Made by a program: the position numbers and the translations under genes. The notes beneath the pieces are model-generated. The model did not search any database, was not told the DNA's origin, and saw only the letters and a list, made by a program, of their open reading frames with translations. From contig JAOAPB010000077.1 in the NCBI GenBank assembly GCA_025462645.1, forward strand, positions 1 through 64,000: 64,000 nucleotides of DNA, read 5' to 3'. The DNA is from Edaphobacter sp. (GTDB lineage: Bacteria > Acidobacteriota > Terriglobia > Terriglobales > Acidobacteriaceae). Below, piece by piece: positions 35,229 to 44,742 of the stretch (positions are counted from its first letter, which is position 1; each line of letters starts with the position of its first letter).

Positions 35229-38200
35229 ATGGTGCCCATAAGATTACTTCAAACAAAGCTGGCACCGTTTCTCCCTGCCCTCTCACTTCTTATTGTGGGC
35301 GCTCTGCTGACTGTGGGTTGCACAAGCAGGCATGTGAAAGTGGGCGCGGTTAGGTCCTCGCAGCATCTTGATTTCAACCAAGATGTGCAGCCAATCCTGG
35401 CTAGTAATTGTTTCAGCTGTCATGGGCCGGATCCCGAGGCACGTAAGGCTGGGTTAAGGCTGGATCTCGAAGAATCCGCTTTCCGGAAGCGTCCGGGAAA
35501 ACCGGATGCAATCGTGCCGGGACATCCGGAGCTGAGCGAACTGGTGAAACGGATTGAATCGAAGAACCCTCACCACCTGATGCCGCAGTCGCCGCAGGGC
35601 GAGGCAAAGCCGATGAAGCCGGAAGAAATCGCTGTCCTGAAGGAGTGGGTCGCGGAGGGTGCTCATTACAGACCGCATTGGGCGTTTGATAAGCCGATTC
35701 GTGCCGCGCTACCTGACGTTCAGGGTGATGTCCAGAATAAGGAATGGGCGAAGACGCCGATCGACAAGTTTATTCTGGCGCGGCTTAGGAAAGAGGGACT
35801 GCATCCTTCGTCTGAGGCGGACAAGCCGACCCTGATTCGACGTGTGACCCTCGATCTGACTGGACTGCTACCTACACCTGATGAGGTGAACGCCTTTGTG
35901 CGGGACAGTTCCCCGAAGGCTTATGAGCATCTGGTGGATCGACTTCTCATAATGCCGAGCTTCGGAGAGCAGCGCGCGCGGTACTGGCTTGATTATGTAC
36001 GTTATGCCGATACTTATGGACTGCATCTCGATAACAATCGTTGGATCTGGCCATATCGCGACTATCTGATCCGGGCATTCAATAGCAATAAACCGTTCGA
36101 TCAGTTTGCTATGGAACAAATTGCCGGGGATCTCCTGCCTGCGAAGAATCTCGATCCGATCATCGCCAGCGGGTACGTCCGTTCGGGTGTGAGTACCGGT
36201 GAAGGCGGAACGATTCCGGAAGAGCTTCGGGTTAACATCGCGAGGGAACGTACAGAGGCCTATGGCGCGGCGTTCATGGGGTTGACAGTGGGGTGCGCGG
36301 TTTGTCACGACCACAAGTATGATCCGACGACCCAGAAGGACTTCTATCAGCTTAGCGCCTTCTTCAACAACATCAATGAGCAGCCCTTCAACGTCAGTAA
36401 ACCGGATTGGGCGCCAGTGGTTCGGATACCCAAGCCGCAGAATCTGGAGGCTTATGACCGAGTGCTGGCGAAGCGGTCTGAGCTTGTGAGCCAACTGGAT
36501 ACTTTGCGGCTGCAGAACAGGAGTATGGTTCAGCATTGGCTGTCATCGAGGCAGAGTCTGGCGCAACCAGTCTCGGCCGACAAGCTGCAACTTCGTCTAC
36601 GGCTGGATGAGGGCGGCGGCGATGTATTGAAGAACAGCGCTCCAAGCGCCAGCCCGGCGAGCTTTCCAATCGGGAAGTTCAAGCCGCAATGGGGTGAGAC
36701 GACCTGGCTCTGGCCTGATTTTCGCATGGATACCAGCACGCACGTGACGCTGGGACAGATCGGCGACTACGAGTGGAACCAACCGTTTTCCTCGGGCGGG
36801 TGGTTTATGTTGCGCAGCGCGCCGACTTCTCCCGCCCCGAAGGTGTCGGGCGCGTTGATCTCGAAGATGGATTCAACTCAGCATGACCGGGGTTGGGATC
36901 TGGCCGTGAAAAAAGGAACTGTCAGTGTGGAGTTGATCGATGAAGCGCCGAAGGAGGAACCGGACAAGGACCCGCCCAAGAAGGGGGCTCCTAAGGTTAA
37001 GGCTCCGAAGGTAGTAACGCCCAAAGACCGAACGCCGATGCGGGCTATCAAGGTCTCGACAGCCACACCGTTGCCTACGGATGGTCATTGGGATCATCTG
37101 TTCTTTACCTACGATGGATCGGGCAAGGCGGCGGGGATCAGGATATATGTCAATGGAGCGCCGGTCGCCACCAAAGTTTCCTCCGATACTCTGGGTCGCG
37201 AAACGATACGGTCACAGGCGCCGATGCAGCTTGGGTCGAGATATCCGGACGCGCAGCCGGCTCGTGAAACGCGGTATCAGGATCTGCGTGTGTATGCCCG
37301 TGCTATGACGACAGAGGAAGTGAAGAGGCTCCCTTACGAAGACTATGTGGCCGAGGTCACGAGTAAGTCAATAGATAAGTGGGATCGCGACCAATGGCAT
37401 GCGGTGAGCGAGTTTTATTTCGATAACGTAGATGCATCAACCAAGGCGATTCGGGCCCAAATTGAACAGATGGACGCCGAGCTCAGCAAGCTCTCTAAGG
37501 GTGGGAGTCTGTCGCTAGTGTCGCAGGAGAAGCCGTCGATCGCCTATGCGGACGTGTTGACCCGTGGGGTCTATACGGAGCGCAAGGAGAGAGTCGAGGC
37601 GGATACGCCGCACTTTCTTCCACCTTTGCCAACTGGTAAGCCGCACAATCGCCTGACGCTGGCGGAGTGGACGGTGAGCCCTGAGAACCCTTTGACTGCG
37701 CGCATCACAGTCAACCGGATGTGGAACGAGATCTTTGGCGCGGGGCTGGTCGAAACCACTGAGGATTTCGGCGTTATGGGGCAGCGTCCGTCTCACCGCG
37801 AACTGCTGGATTGGCTGGCTGTGGAGTTCCGTGAGAGCGGCTGGGACATGAAGCATATGTATAAGCTCATGGTGATGTCCGCGGCCTATCGGCAGAGCTC
37901 GAAGTCAACTCCGGAACAACTGAATAGAGATCCTAAAAATTTGCTCCTGGCCCATGGTCCGCGTTTCCGCATGGATGCTGAGATGCTGCGGGATATTGCG
38001 CTTGAATCAGGAGGATTGCTTGTCAACCAAGTCGGCGGCCCCAGTGTGAGGCCGTATCAGCCTGAGAATGTATGGGAGTCGGTTGGCTATCCCACGAGTG
38101 ACACCACCAGGTACAAACAGGACCATGGTGAGGCGCTCTATCGCCGCAGCATGTACACCTATTGGAAGCGCATGGCGATTCAGCCGGATATGGATGCCTT

Positions 38201-38594
38201 CGATGCGCCAATGCGCGACACCGTGTGTACCCGGCGGCAACGTACGGATACACCACTGCAGGCGCTGGTCACGATGAACGATGTTCAATGGATTGAAGCC
38301 TCCCGAGCTCTGGCGCAACGATTGATCAAAGAGGGCGGACAGCAGCCGGAACAGCGCATCAAACTGCTCAGCGACATCCTGCTGTCTCACGATCCACCGC
38401 CGCAGATGGCCTCGACCCTTAAGATATCTTTCAAGCAGATGCAGCAGCACTATGCGGCCGATCCTAAGGCGGCTCATGACCTGATTGCGGTAGGTGAGAG
38501 ACGAAGCGATCCCGCTATTCCGGCTTCTGAGCTGGCCGCGTGGACGATGGTGGTGAGCGAGATGATGAACCTCGATGAGACTTTGACCAAGTAG
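35229..38594 (+). CDS. PSD1/DUF1549/DUF1553 c-type cytochrome lipoprotein with LamG domain
   Basis: The ATG at 35229 gives a lipoprotein signal ending in the lipobox TVGC; the frame opens as far back as 35058, but those residues look unlike a leader and begin at the predicted transcription start. The 1121-residue protein has a cytochrome domain (PSCyt1, CFSCHGPDPEARKAGLRLD, haem motif 61-65), DUF1549 (PIDKFILARLRKEGL), a second haem-like motif CAVCHDHKYDP at 356-360, a LamG-like domain at about 475-700 with a Lys/Pro-rich insert, and DUF1553 (NPLTARITVNRMWNEIFG, SHRELLDWLAVEFRESGW). The family is typical of planctomycetes and some acidobacteria; its reaction is not established. It heads an operon with a DUF1501 gene. 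Confidence 0.92.
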   Translation: MVPIRLLQTKLAPFLPALSLLIVGALLTVGCTSRHVKVGAVRSSQHLDFNQDVQPILASNCFSCHGPDPEARKAGLRLDLEESAFRKRPGKPDAIVPGHPELSELVKRIESKNPHHLMPQSPQGEAKPMKPEEIAVLKEWVAEGAHYRPHWAFDKPIRAALPDVQGDVQNKEWAKTPIDKFILARLRKEGLHPSSEADKPTLIRRVTLDLTGLLPTPDEVNAFVRDSSPKAYEHLVDRLLIMPSFGEQRARYWLDYVRYADTYGLHLDNNRWIWPYRDYLIRAFNSNKPFDQFAMEQIAGDLLPAKNLDPIIASGYVRSGVSTGEGGTIPEELRVNIARERTEAYGAAFMGLTVGCAVCHDHKYDPTTQKDFYQLSAFFNNINEQPFNVSKPDWAPVVRIPKPQNLEAYDRVLAKRSELVSQLDTLRLQNRSMVQHWLSSRQSLAQPVSADKLQLRLRLDEGGGDVLKNSAPSASPASFPIGKFKPQWGETTWLWPDFRMDTSTHVTLGQIGDYEWNQPFSSGGWFMLRSAPTSPAPKVSGALISKMDSTQHDRGWDLAVKKGTVSVELIDEAPKEEPDKDPPKKGAPKVKAPKVVTPKDRTPMRAIKVSTATPLPTDGHWDHLFFTYDGSGKAAGIRIYVNGAPVATKVSSDTLGRETIRSQAPMQLGSRYPDAQPARETRYQDLRVYARAMTTEEVKRLPYEDYVAEVTSKSIDKWDRDQWHAVSEFYFDNVDASTKAIRAQIEQMDAELSKLSKGGSLSLVSQEKPSIAYADVLTRGVYTERKERVEADTPHFLPPLPTGKPHNRLTLAEWTVSPENPLTARITVNRMWNEIFGAGLVETTEDFGVMGQRPSHRELLDWLAVEFRESGWDMKHMYKLMVMSAAYRQSSKSTPEQLNRDPKNLLLAHGPRFRMDAEMLRDIALESGGLLVNQVGGPSVRPYQPENVWESVGYPTSDTTRYKQDHGEALYRRSMYTYWKRMAIQPDMDAFDAPMRDTVCTRRQRTDTPLQALVTMNDVQWIEASRALAQRLIKEGGQQPEQRIKLLSDILLSHDPPPQMASTLKISFKQMQQHYAADPKAAHDLIAVGERRSDPAIPASELAAWTMVVSEMMNLDETLTK

Positions 38595-38635
38595 GGCATG
38601 CAGCTTGTATCAGAATTTGCGATGAGGGAGAGCTT

Positions 38636-40174
38636 ATGAAGCAACATCCGCTTTGCACCGATCCCGACCATGGCCCGAGCGTCCTGGACCTTCCGATCCT
38701 TGAGGGAATGAAGCAGGAATGGGCTGCTCTCCAGACGCGACGGCATTTTCTGGGAAGGGCAGGGAAGGTGCTAGGATGGGCGGCAATTGCGAGTCTGCTG
38801 GGCGACCGAGCGCTGAGTGGAGATACTCATGCGGCAAGCACAAGAGAGCTGGCGCCGCCTCTGAAGCTGCCTCACTTTGCTCCGAAGGCAAAGCGGGCGA
38901 TCTACCTGTTCATGTCCGGCGGACCACCGCAGATGGATATGCTGGACTACAAGCCGAATCTTGCCAAGCTCTACGACCAGGATATTCCCGACTCGGTGCG
39001 CGGTGTGCAGCAGCTTACCGGAATGACCGCCGGCCAGGCACGCTTTCCGATAGCTCCATCGCATTGGGCGTTCAAGCAGTACGGGAAGACCGGGACGTGG
39101 GTGAGCGATCTGCTGCCGTATACGGCGCGGATGGTCGATGACCTGACCATCATTAAGTCGACCAATACGGAGGCGATCAATCATGAACCGGCAATTATGC
39201 TGATGAACACGGGAAACATGAACTCCGGGAAGCCGTGCCTCGGATCGTGGCTCTCGTATGGGTTGGGCAGCATGAATGACAACCTGCCGACGTTCATGGT
39301 GCTGCAGAGCAAGACAAATCCCAAGGAGAATAACCAGCCTGTCTCGTCGCGCCTGTGGAGCAGCGGGTTTCTCTCCTCCGAGTACGCAGGGGTCGGATTG
39401 CGTTCCGCTGGAGACCCGGTGCTTTACCTCAGCGACCCGAATGGGATCGATCGCGATGTCCGGCGTAAGATGCTCGACGCAGTGAACGAGATCAATCGCC
39501 AGACATACGAAGAACTGGGTGACCCTGAGACCAATTCGCGGATCTCGCAGTATGAGATGGCGTATCGGATGCAGACCTCGGTTCCTGAACTTGCGAACCT
39601 GAGTCGTGAGCCTCAGTCGACCTGGGACCTTTACGGGCCCGAGGCTAAGGAGCCGGGAACGTTTGCATACAACTGCCTGATGGCGCGACGTATGGCGGAG
39701 CGTGGTGTTCGCTTTACACAGGTGTACAAGCGCGGATGGGATGTGCACGGTAACGTCACCGGGTTGCTGCCGATGCTGTGCCAGGAGACGGATCGTGGAT
39801 GTTATGCGCTGGTCACCGATCTGAAGCAGCGCGGGTTGCTGGACGATACGCTGGTGATCTGGGCGGGTGAGTTTGGACGTACCGTTTACAGCCAGGGTGG
39901 GTTGACGCCGGATAATTATGGCCGCGATCACCATCCCCGCTGCTTCACTACGTGGATGACCGGTGGCGGCGTAAAGCCTGGAATCACCTTTGGCGAGACC
40001 GATGATTACAGCTATAACGTAGTGAAAGACCCTGTGCCCGTGAGGGATTTCAATGCGACTATCCTGCATTGCCTGGGGATCGACCATAACAAGCTGACCT
40101 ACAAGTTTCAGGGGTTGGATCAGAAGCTGACCGGGACCACACCTGCAAGCGTGATCTCAGGGCTGCTTGCATAA
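38636..40174 (+). CDS. DUF1501 protein, Tat-exported (sulfatase-like fold)
   Basis: The ATG follows GGGAGAG and the 512-residue protein begins 41 bp after the PSD1 stop. A twin-arginine motif (TRRHFLGRAGKVLGWAAIAS) is preceded by about 35 residues, usual for this family. The body has LFMSGGPPQMDMLDYKP, GKPCLGSWLSYGLG, MARRMAERGVRFTQVY and IWAGEFGRTVYSQGG, followed by YGRDHHP, hallmarks of DUF1501, a family distantly related to alkaline phosphatase/sulfatase enzymes. The pairing of PSD1 and DUF1501 genes is a fixed association in planctomycetes. No reaction has been shown, but both proteins act outside the cytoplasm. Confidence 0.92.
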   Translation: MKQHPLCTDPDHGPSVLDLPILEGMKQEWAALQTRRHFLGRAGKVLGWAAIASLLGDRALSGDTHAASTRELAPPLKLPHFAPKAKRAIYLFMSGGPPQMDMLDYKPNLAKLYDQDIPDSVRGVQQLTGMTAGQARFPIAPSHWAFKQYGKTGTWVSDLLPYTARMVDDLTIIKSTNTEAINHEPAIMLMNTGNMNSGKPCLGSWLSYGLGSMNDNLPTFMVLQSKTNPKENNQPVSSRLWSSGFLSSEYAGVGLRSAGDPVLYLSDPNGIDRDVRRKMLDAVNEINRQTYEELGDPETNSRISQYEMAYRMQTSVPELANLSREPQSTWDLYGPEAKEPGTFAYNCLMARRMAERGVRFTQVYKRGWDVHGNVTGLLPMLCQETDRGCYALVTDLKQRGLLDDTLVIWAGEFGRTVYSQGGLTPDNYGRDHHPRCFTTWMTGGGVKPGITFGETDDYSYNVVKDPVPVRDFNATILHCLGIDHNKLTYKFQGLDQKLTGTTPASVISGLLA

Positions 40175-40198
40175 TGATTTGTGTCAAAGGGCCGAGCC

Positions 40199-41632
40199 GT
40201 GACCTTTAGCAATGTTCTTCCGAAGAGGCGGCACATCAGGCCGGTCTGGGTCCTCTCGATCGCGATGTGTGCGGCATTATTACTGCTGCCTTCGCTGTTC
40301 AAGTTGGACGGAAGAGCGCATGCGGATTGGCAGCAGTTCCTGGGCCGATTCCATCCGCTTGTCGTGCATCTTCCTATCGGGCTGATCTTGTTAGTCCCCT
40401 TGCTGGAGGCCGCGGGACGATATCGGCCGGCACTGCGTGAGGCAGCAAGCCTTGTGCTGGTGCTCAGCTTCGTGAGTTGCGTGGGAGCGCTCACGCTTGG
40501 CTATCTACTGGCCTATGGCAGCGGAGATACGGGAGCGATTGTCACGCGCCACATGTGGGGTGGCATTTCGCTTACGATCGGCGTATTGCTGTGCCTTCTG
40601 GTTCGTCCCCGGTGGATCTCGGGAGACTTGCGTCACGTGTATCCGGGGTTACTCATGTGCGTGCTGCTGCTGCTGGCGTGGGCGGCGCACCAGGGCGGCT
40701 CGTTGACGCATGGCAATAACTACCTCACCGAATATCTCCCGCCGCAACTGAAGCGATGGCCGGGGATCGGGACAGTGCAGGCTAAGACACCACTTGCTCC
40801 CGATTCATTTTATGCAAGGCATATAAACCCAATCCTCGATGCCAATTGCGTAGCCTGCCATGGCGAGGGGAAGGTCAAGGGCGGCTTGCGAGTCGATTCG
40901 TATGAGCTTCTGATGAAGGGCGGGAAAGACGGTCCGGCGATCGTTCCAAAGAAGCCAGAACGGAGTCTTCTGCTCAATCGAGTGACGCTTCCTTCTGATC
41001 ATAAGAAGTTCATGCCGGCGGAGGGTAAGCCGCCGCTAAAACCCCAAGAGATTGCATGGATCACGGCATGGGTTCTCCAGGGCGCATCGCCTACGGCAAC
41101 TTCTGTGCCGGGGATCGTAATCCAGGAAGAGTCGAGGGAGGCACCGCCGCAGCCCGTGGGGGACTATAGCGGGATGACGTCCCAGATTGCGCAGATGGCG
41201 AAGTCCCAGGGAGCTAAGTTGGTGCCGGTCTCCAATAAGCCAGGAGACGGCCTGATTCTGAGTGCAGTTGATGCGGCCGGGAGCTTTGGTGATGCACAGC
41301 TTGCACTGTTTGAGAAGTTCGCACCTTATATTGTGGAAGCGGAGTTGGGGCGAACCGCCGTGACCGATGGCTGCTTCGATACGCTCGGGAAGTTTACTCA
41401 TCTGCGAGCGCTTCATCTCGAAGGCACGGCAGTTACAGGGATTGGCCTTGCAAAGCTTGCCCCACTGTCGCAGCTGACCTATCTGAACCTGAGCGAAACC
41501 AAGGTGACCAAAGCAGAGGTTGCTCCGTTGGGCTCGATGAAAAACCTGAGTCATCTGTATCTCTACAACACTCCAGCTCAACCCGTGTTCGTCGAGAAAA
41601 CTATGCAACCCATAGCCAGGAGTTCGCCATGA
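40199..41632 (+). CDS. Membrane protein with DUF2231-like, cytochrome c and leucine-rich-repeat parts
   Basis: The GTG at 40199 lies seven bases after AAAGGG; a GTG at 40181 is also in frame. About 477 residues: four or five membrane helices at the N-terminus, including FHPLVVHLPIGLILLVPLLE of the DUF2231 type; then a PSCyt1 cytochrome domain with CVACHGEGKVKGGLRVDS (haem motif 217-221); then about three leucine-rich repeats (LRALHLEGTAVTG, LTYLNLSETKVTK, LSHLYLYNTPAQ). This architecture recurs beside PSD1/DUF1501 pairs. It could anchor the module to the membrane and pass electrons. The stop overlaps the next start in ATGA. Confidence 0.88.
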   Translation: MTFSNVLPKRRHIRPVWVLSIAMCAALLLLPSLFKLDGRAHADWQQFLGRFHPLVVHLPIGLILLVPLLEAAGRYRPALREAASLVLVLSFVSCVGALTLGYLLAYGSGDTGAIVTRHMWGGISLTIGVLLCLLVRPRWISGDLRHVYPGLLMCVLLLLAWAAHQGGSLTHGNNYLTEYLPPQLKRWPGIGTVQAKTPLAPDSFYARHINPILDANCVACHGEGKVKGGLRVDSYELLMKGGKDGPAIVPKKPERSLLLNRVTLPSDHKKFMPAEGKPPLKPQEIAWITAWVLQGASPTATSVPGIVIQEESREAPPQPVGDYSGMTSQIAQMAKSQGAKLVPVSNKPGDGLILSAVDAAGSFGDAQLALFEKFAPYIVEAELGRTAVTDGCFDTLGKFTHLRALHLEGTAVTGIGLAKLAPLSQLTYLNLSETKVTKAEVAPLGSMKNLSHLYLYNTPAQPVFVEKTMQPIARSSP

Positions 41633-42708
41633 ACCGAAGCAATCAGTCTTCTGCGGATAAAAAAATCGACAGGCGGAGATTCTGTGCTGCTACAGGCGCT
41701 GCCGCGTTGGCAACACTCCTGAGCCCCCGAGCCCATGCCGAAGCGGAGGCCCAGGATGGTGCATCAGAGCCCGTTCCGATGCAGACTGGAAACGGTGAGT
41801 GGACATACCGAGTGGTTCCGCATTGGGGGGAATTACCCCCTGGGACATCGTTCGGTGGGACTCACGGTGGCATCACTACCGATAAGGCTGGTCGTCTTTA
41901 TGTCAGCACGCAGAGTTCGACGGGCGTGTTGGTGTATGACATGGATGGCAGGTTGCTAAAGACAATTGCCAATGATTATCCCGAAGTTCACTCCATGGTC
42001 TGCACGGAGGAGAAGGGCGAAGAGTATCTCTATACGACCGTACAAAAGGGAACACCGAAGGAGAACTGGCTTTTTCTCAAAATGAAGACCGATGGAACGG
42101 TCGTCCAGAAGATTACGGCTCCGGCCGCGGCTGGATTCAGCGCTCCGAATGCGTGGCGCCTTACGGCTGCTGTGCCCGGACCGGACGGTTCCATCTATAT
42201 CGCCAATGGATATGGAGATTCACGCATCTTCAAATTCGACAAGAACGGCGAGTACCAATCGAGTTTTGCCGGGAAGGGAAAGACAGACGGCAAATGCGAC
42301 TGCAGCCATGGATTAGCGGTGGATATGCGGTATGACCAACCGCTCCTGCTGGTGTGCGACCGGGAGAACCGTAGGCTGTCTCACTTCGACATGGATGGGA
42401 GGTTCGTGCGTCATGTTACGCTTCACCTGCGCCGGCCCTGTCAGGTAAGTTTCCATGGAGACTATGCTGTCGTCTCCGAGTTGGAGGGGCGCGCGACGAT
42501 CCTGAACAGAGATAACGTGCCGGTCGCCTTTCTCGGTGACAATCCGCGGACGACACAGTGGGCGAACTACGATCTTAAGCCGAGCGACATTTCGCCCGCT
42601 TTCTTCAGTGCGGCGCATGGATGTCACATCGACCGAGATGGCAATGTTTATGTGTCAGATTGGAATAGGTCTGGGCGAGTGACCAAACTGGTGCGGGTGA
42701 GGGGGTGA
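41629..42708 (+). CDS. NHL-repeat beta-propeller protein, Tat-exported
   Basis: The 359-residue product starts inside the preceding stop (ATGA overlap). A twin-arginine signal (DRRRFCAATGAAALATLL, cleavage near PRAHAEA) leads into a six-bladed NHL-type propeller at about 60-355: GGITTDKAGRLYVSTQSSTG, DGSIYIANGYGDSRIFKFDK, GLAVDMRYDQPLLLVCDREN and CHIDRDGNVYVSDW. Such propellers bind or act on peptides or carbohydrates. As fourth gene of the PSD1 operon it is probably an accessory periplasmic protein; its ligand is unknown. Confidence 0.87.
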   Translation: MNRSNQSSADKKIDRRRFCAATGAAALATLLSPRAHAEAEAQDGASEPVPMQTGNGEWTYRVVPHWGELPPGTSFGGTHGGITTDKAGRLYVSTQSSTGVLVYDMDGRLLKTIANDYPEVHSMVCTEEKGEEYLYTTVQKGTPKENWLFLKMKTDGTVVQKITAPAAAGFSAPNAWRLTAAVPGPDGSIYIANGYGDSRIFKFDKNGEYQSSFAGKGKTDGKCDCSHGLAVDMRYDQPLLLVCDRENRRLSHFDMDGRFVRHVTLHLRRPCQVSFHGDYAVVSELEGRATILNRDNVPVAFLGDNPRTTQWANYDLKPSDISPAFFSAAHGCHIDRDGNVYVSDWNRSGRVTKLVRVRG

Positions 42709-42768
42709 GGGCGGATGCCTATAACCTCTTCACCCGCGCCTAACAGGCTCCTCTTGTTCCAGTTTGCC

Positions 42769-43626
42769 TCACTGGTGCACAAGAGGTCGGGCAGCCCCCT
42801 TCCACCGCTTGAGTCTTTCAATTGCAAGGTGAACGTCTGCGATCCTCTGCGCACGATTCGGCTCTTCCCGCTCAATCGTCAGCGCGCCGTTGTAGTTGAT
42901 TTGCTCCAGCAGGCTTAGAAATCCAGGGAAGTCAACCTCTCCGTTCCCCAAGGCACACTCCTGCCCCAGCATGCCGGTGCCGACGGGTGAACGGCCATCC
43001 TTGCAGTGCACAGACAATACATGGGACTGCAATAGCGCAAGTGCCTGCAGCGGATCGCCGGATCCGTACAGGATCATGTTTGCCGGGTCAAAATTAACCT
43101 TCAGGTTGGGTCTGCTCACGTCTCCGAAAAAGCCAAGCAGTACTTCCGCGGATTCTTGCCCAGTCTCGAGCACAAAGTCCTGCTTATTTGCGGCAATTGC
43201 ATCGCACAGCACTCGTGTTACGTCAACTAACTCTGCGTACAGTGGCTCCGATCGATCCGCGGGAATGAAGCCGATGTGGCAGGACACAGCGCCCACGCCG
43301 AGCTCCCGTGCGAATTGAGAGACCTCCTTCGTGCGCGCGATACGCTCCGCTCGATAACGTTCCGTCGTAAAGCCAACCGACTCATGCACGCTAGCCAGAT
43401 CGGAGTAGTCTTCACCCGCGTAGGAACATACCGCGCTGGTGATGACAACCGACGACGCATCCAGCGCTGCCTTCCAGTCCGGTACTGCCCCCGCACAATC
43501 CAGCGAGGGCGGCACGCCGAGCTGAATGACGCGCAACCCGAACTCCGCGAGCTGCTTCAGCGTCTCTTCGGCCGTTGCCTCAGCCCATATCACAAGGCCA
43601 ATCTCCATGGGTGTTACGTGTTCCAT
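42769..43626 (-). CDS. Sugar phosphate isomerase/epimerase-like TIM-barrel protein
   Basis: The 285-residue protein belongs to the AP-endonuclease-2-like TIM-barrel family, with the metal-binding strands SCHIGFIP, FVLETGQE, KVNFDPANMILYG, SVHCKDG, and a final Glu in TIEREE. The ATG follows AAAGG and overlaps the end of the Gfo/Idh gene by 13 bp, so the two are translationally linked. The same pair is common in clusters that epimerise or cleave 3-keto sugars or inositol. No signal peptide, so the protein acts in the cytoplasm. Confidence 0.9.
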   Translation of the reverse strand: MEHVTPMEIGLVIWAEATAEETLKQLAEFGLRVIQLGVPPSLDCAGAVPDWKAALDASSVVITSAVCSYAGEDYSDLASVHESVGFTTERYRAERIARTKEVSQFARELGVGAVSCHIGFIPADRSEPLYAELVDVTRVLCDAIAANKQDFVLETGQESAEVLLGFFGDVSRPNLKVNFDPANMILYGSGDPLQALALLQSHVLSVHCKDGRSPVGTGMLGQECALGNGEVDFPGFLSLLEQINYNGALTIEREEPNRAQRIADVHLAIERLKRWKGAARPLVHQ

Positions 43627-44597
43627 ATAAGTTCCTTTCCGTCAGCATCGCGAGATGCCTTGAGTTGTAGTGAGAGCTCGACCGCCTGTGCTGATTCCGT
43701 TGGCAAGCATAACGTCGGGGTAGCATTGCGACGGCAGCAGTCAATGAAGTATGCGATCTCGTCGAAATAAGGATCGTGCTCCGGAATTTCGATGAGGTGC
43801 GCTTCTCTCCCGCCTTCCTTGCGGCTGAGCACGTTGTTGCGGAACGTTAACAGTGTGTCCCTTGTCTGGATTTCAAAGCTGGCTGAAAATGGGACGTCTG
43901 ATGGAAACCAGCCGCCTTCTACCTCGACTTTAAGGCCATCATCGTACCCCAGCGTGCCACGCATCGTGTCCACAGGTCCTAAGCTGTGGGCACGGACAGA
44001 CCGAGGCTTGCCGAAGAGGTTAAGTGCCTGGTCCAAATCGTGACTCAGCAGATCCAGGATAGCTCCACCGCTACGCTCCTCCTGTATCAGCCAACTGCCC
44101 CACTGCGGGTAGCCCGCGCTACGCTGCAGCACACACCGCACAATGTTGTCGCGGCCCACTTCACGCAGAAACCTCGCGGCATAGCGGTACGGATACATAA
44201 ACCGAAGCACCTGGGCAACCATAAAGGCACGGCCACTCGCCTCTGCTGCGGCCACCAGCTCGGCGCAGTCAGCGATGTTCAAGGCCATCGGTTTCTCGCA
44301 TAGCACATGCTTACCCGCAGCGAGTGCGCCGAGTACCACCTCGCGATGCAGGTCAGTTGGCAGGCACACGTCCACAACATCGATCTCAGGATCCTCGATA
44401 ATCGATCGCCAATCTGCGTGCCATGTCACCGTATCCGGCAAGGGCCCGCTTTGCAGATCTATGTTACCGCGCGGGGGAGCATCCCCAGAGGGGCGCGTGC
44501 GCGAAGAGACGGCCTTCACCTCCACTCCAGCGATGCGCTGCATCGCAGCCAGATGCGCGCCACCCATAAACCCATAGCCAAGAACTGCCAGCTTCAT
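43614..44597 (-). CDS. Gfo/Idh/MocA-family NAD(P)-dependent oxidoreductase
   Basis: The start is the ATG at 44597, behind AAGGGG; the frame extends 24 codons further without a good site. The 327-residue protein has a Rossmann fold (AVLGYGFMGGAH), the family's KHVLCEKPMALN with the catalytic Lys, and a C-terminal alpha/beta domain with GGAILDLLSHDLDQALNLFG containing the usual Asp/His. It should oxidise or reduce a sugar or cyclitol. It overlaps the TIM-barrel isomerase gene and follows a sugar/nucleoside-type transporter. Confidence 0.92.
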   Translation of the reverse strand: MKLAVLGYGFMGGAHLAAMQRIAGVEVKAVSSRTRPSGDAPPRGNIDLQSGPLPDTVTWHADWRSIIEDPEIDVVDVCLPTDLHREVVLGALAAGKHVLCEKPMALNIADCAELVAAAEASGRAFMVAQVLRFMYPYRYAARFLREVGRDNIVRCVLQRSAGYPQWGSWLIQEERSGGAILDLLSHDLDQALNLFGKPRSVRAHSLGPVDTMRGTLGYDDGLKVEVEGGWFPSDVPFSASFEIQTRDTLLTFRNNVLSRKEGGREAHLIEIPEHDPYFDEIAYFIDCCRRNATPTLCLPTESAQAVELSLQLKASRDADGKELIWNT

Positions 44598-44742
44598 CAA
44601 CTCATTCCCCTTCTGCAACTCATTAAATGACACCATACCAGCGTAATCTACGCGTTGCGAGCGAGGCACTCTTCAGGGACGATCTGCGCAGCATGCGTGA
44701 GATCATCATGCTCTTTCCTTCTTCATAAAGACCCGCGCGTCC

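Noticed and set aside
38771..40087. Open frame of 438 codons on the minus strand
   Set aside because: Antisense to the DUF1501 gene, Arg/His-rich without domains; a shadow frame.
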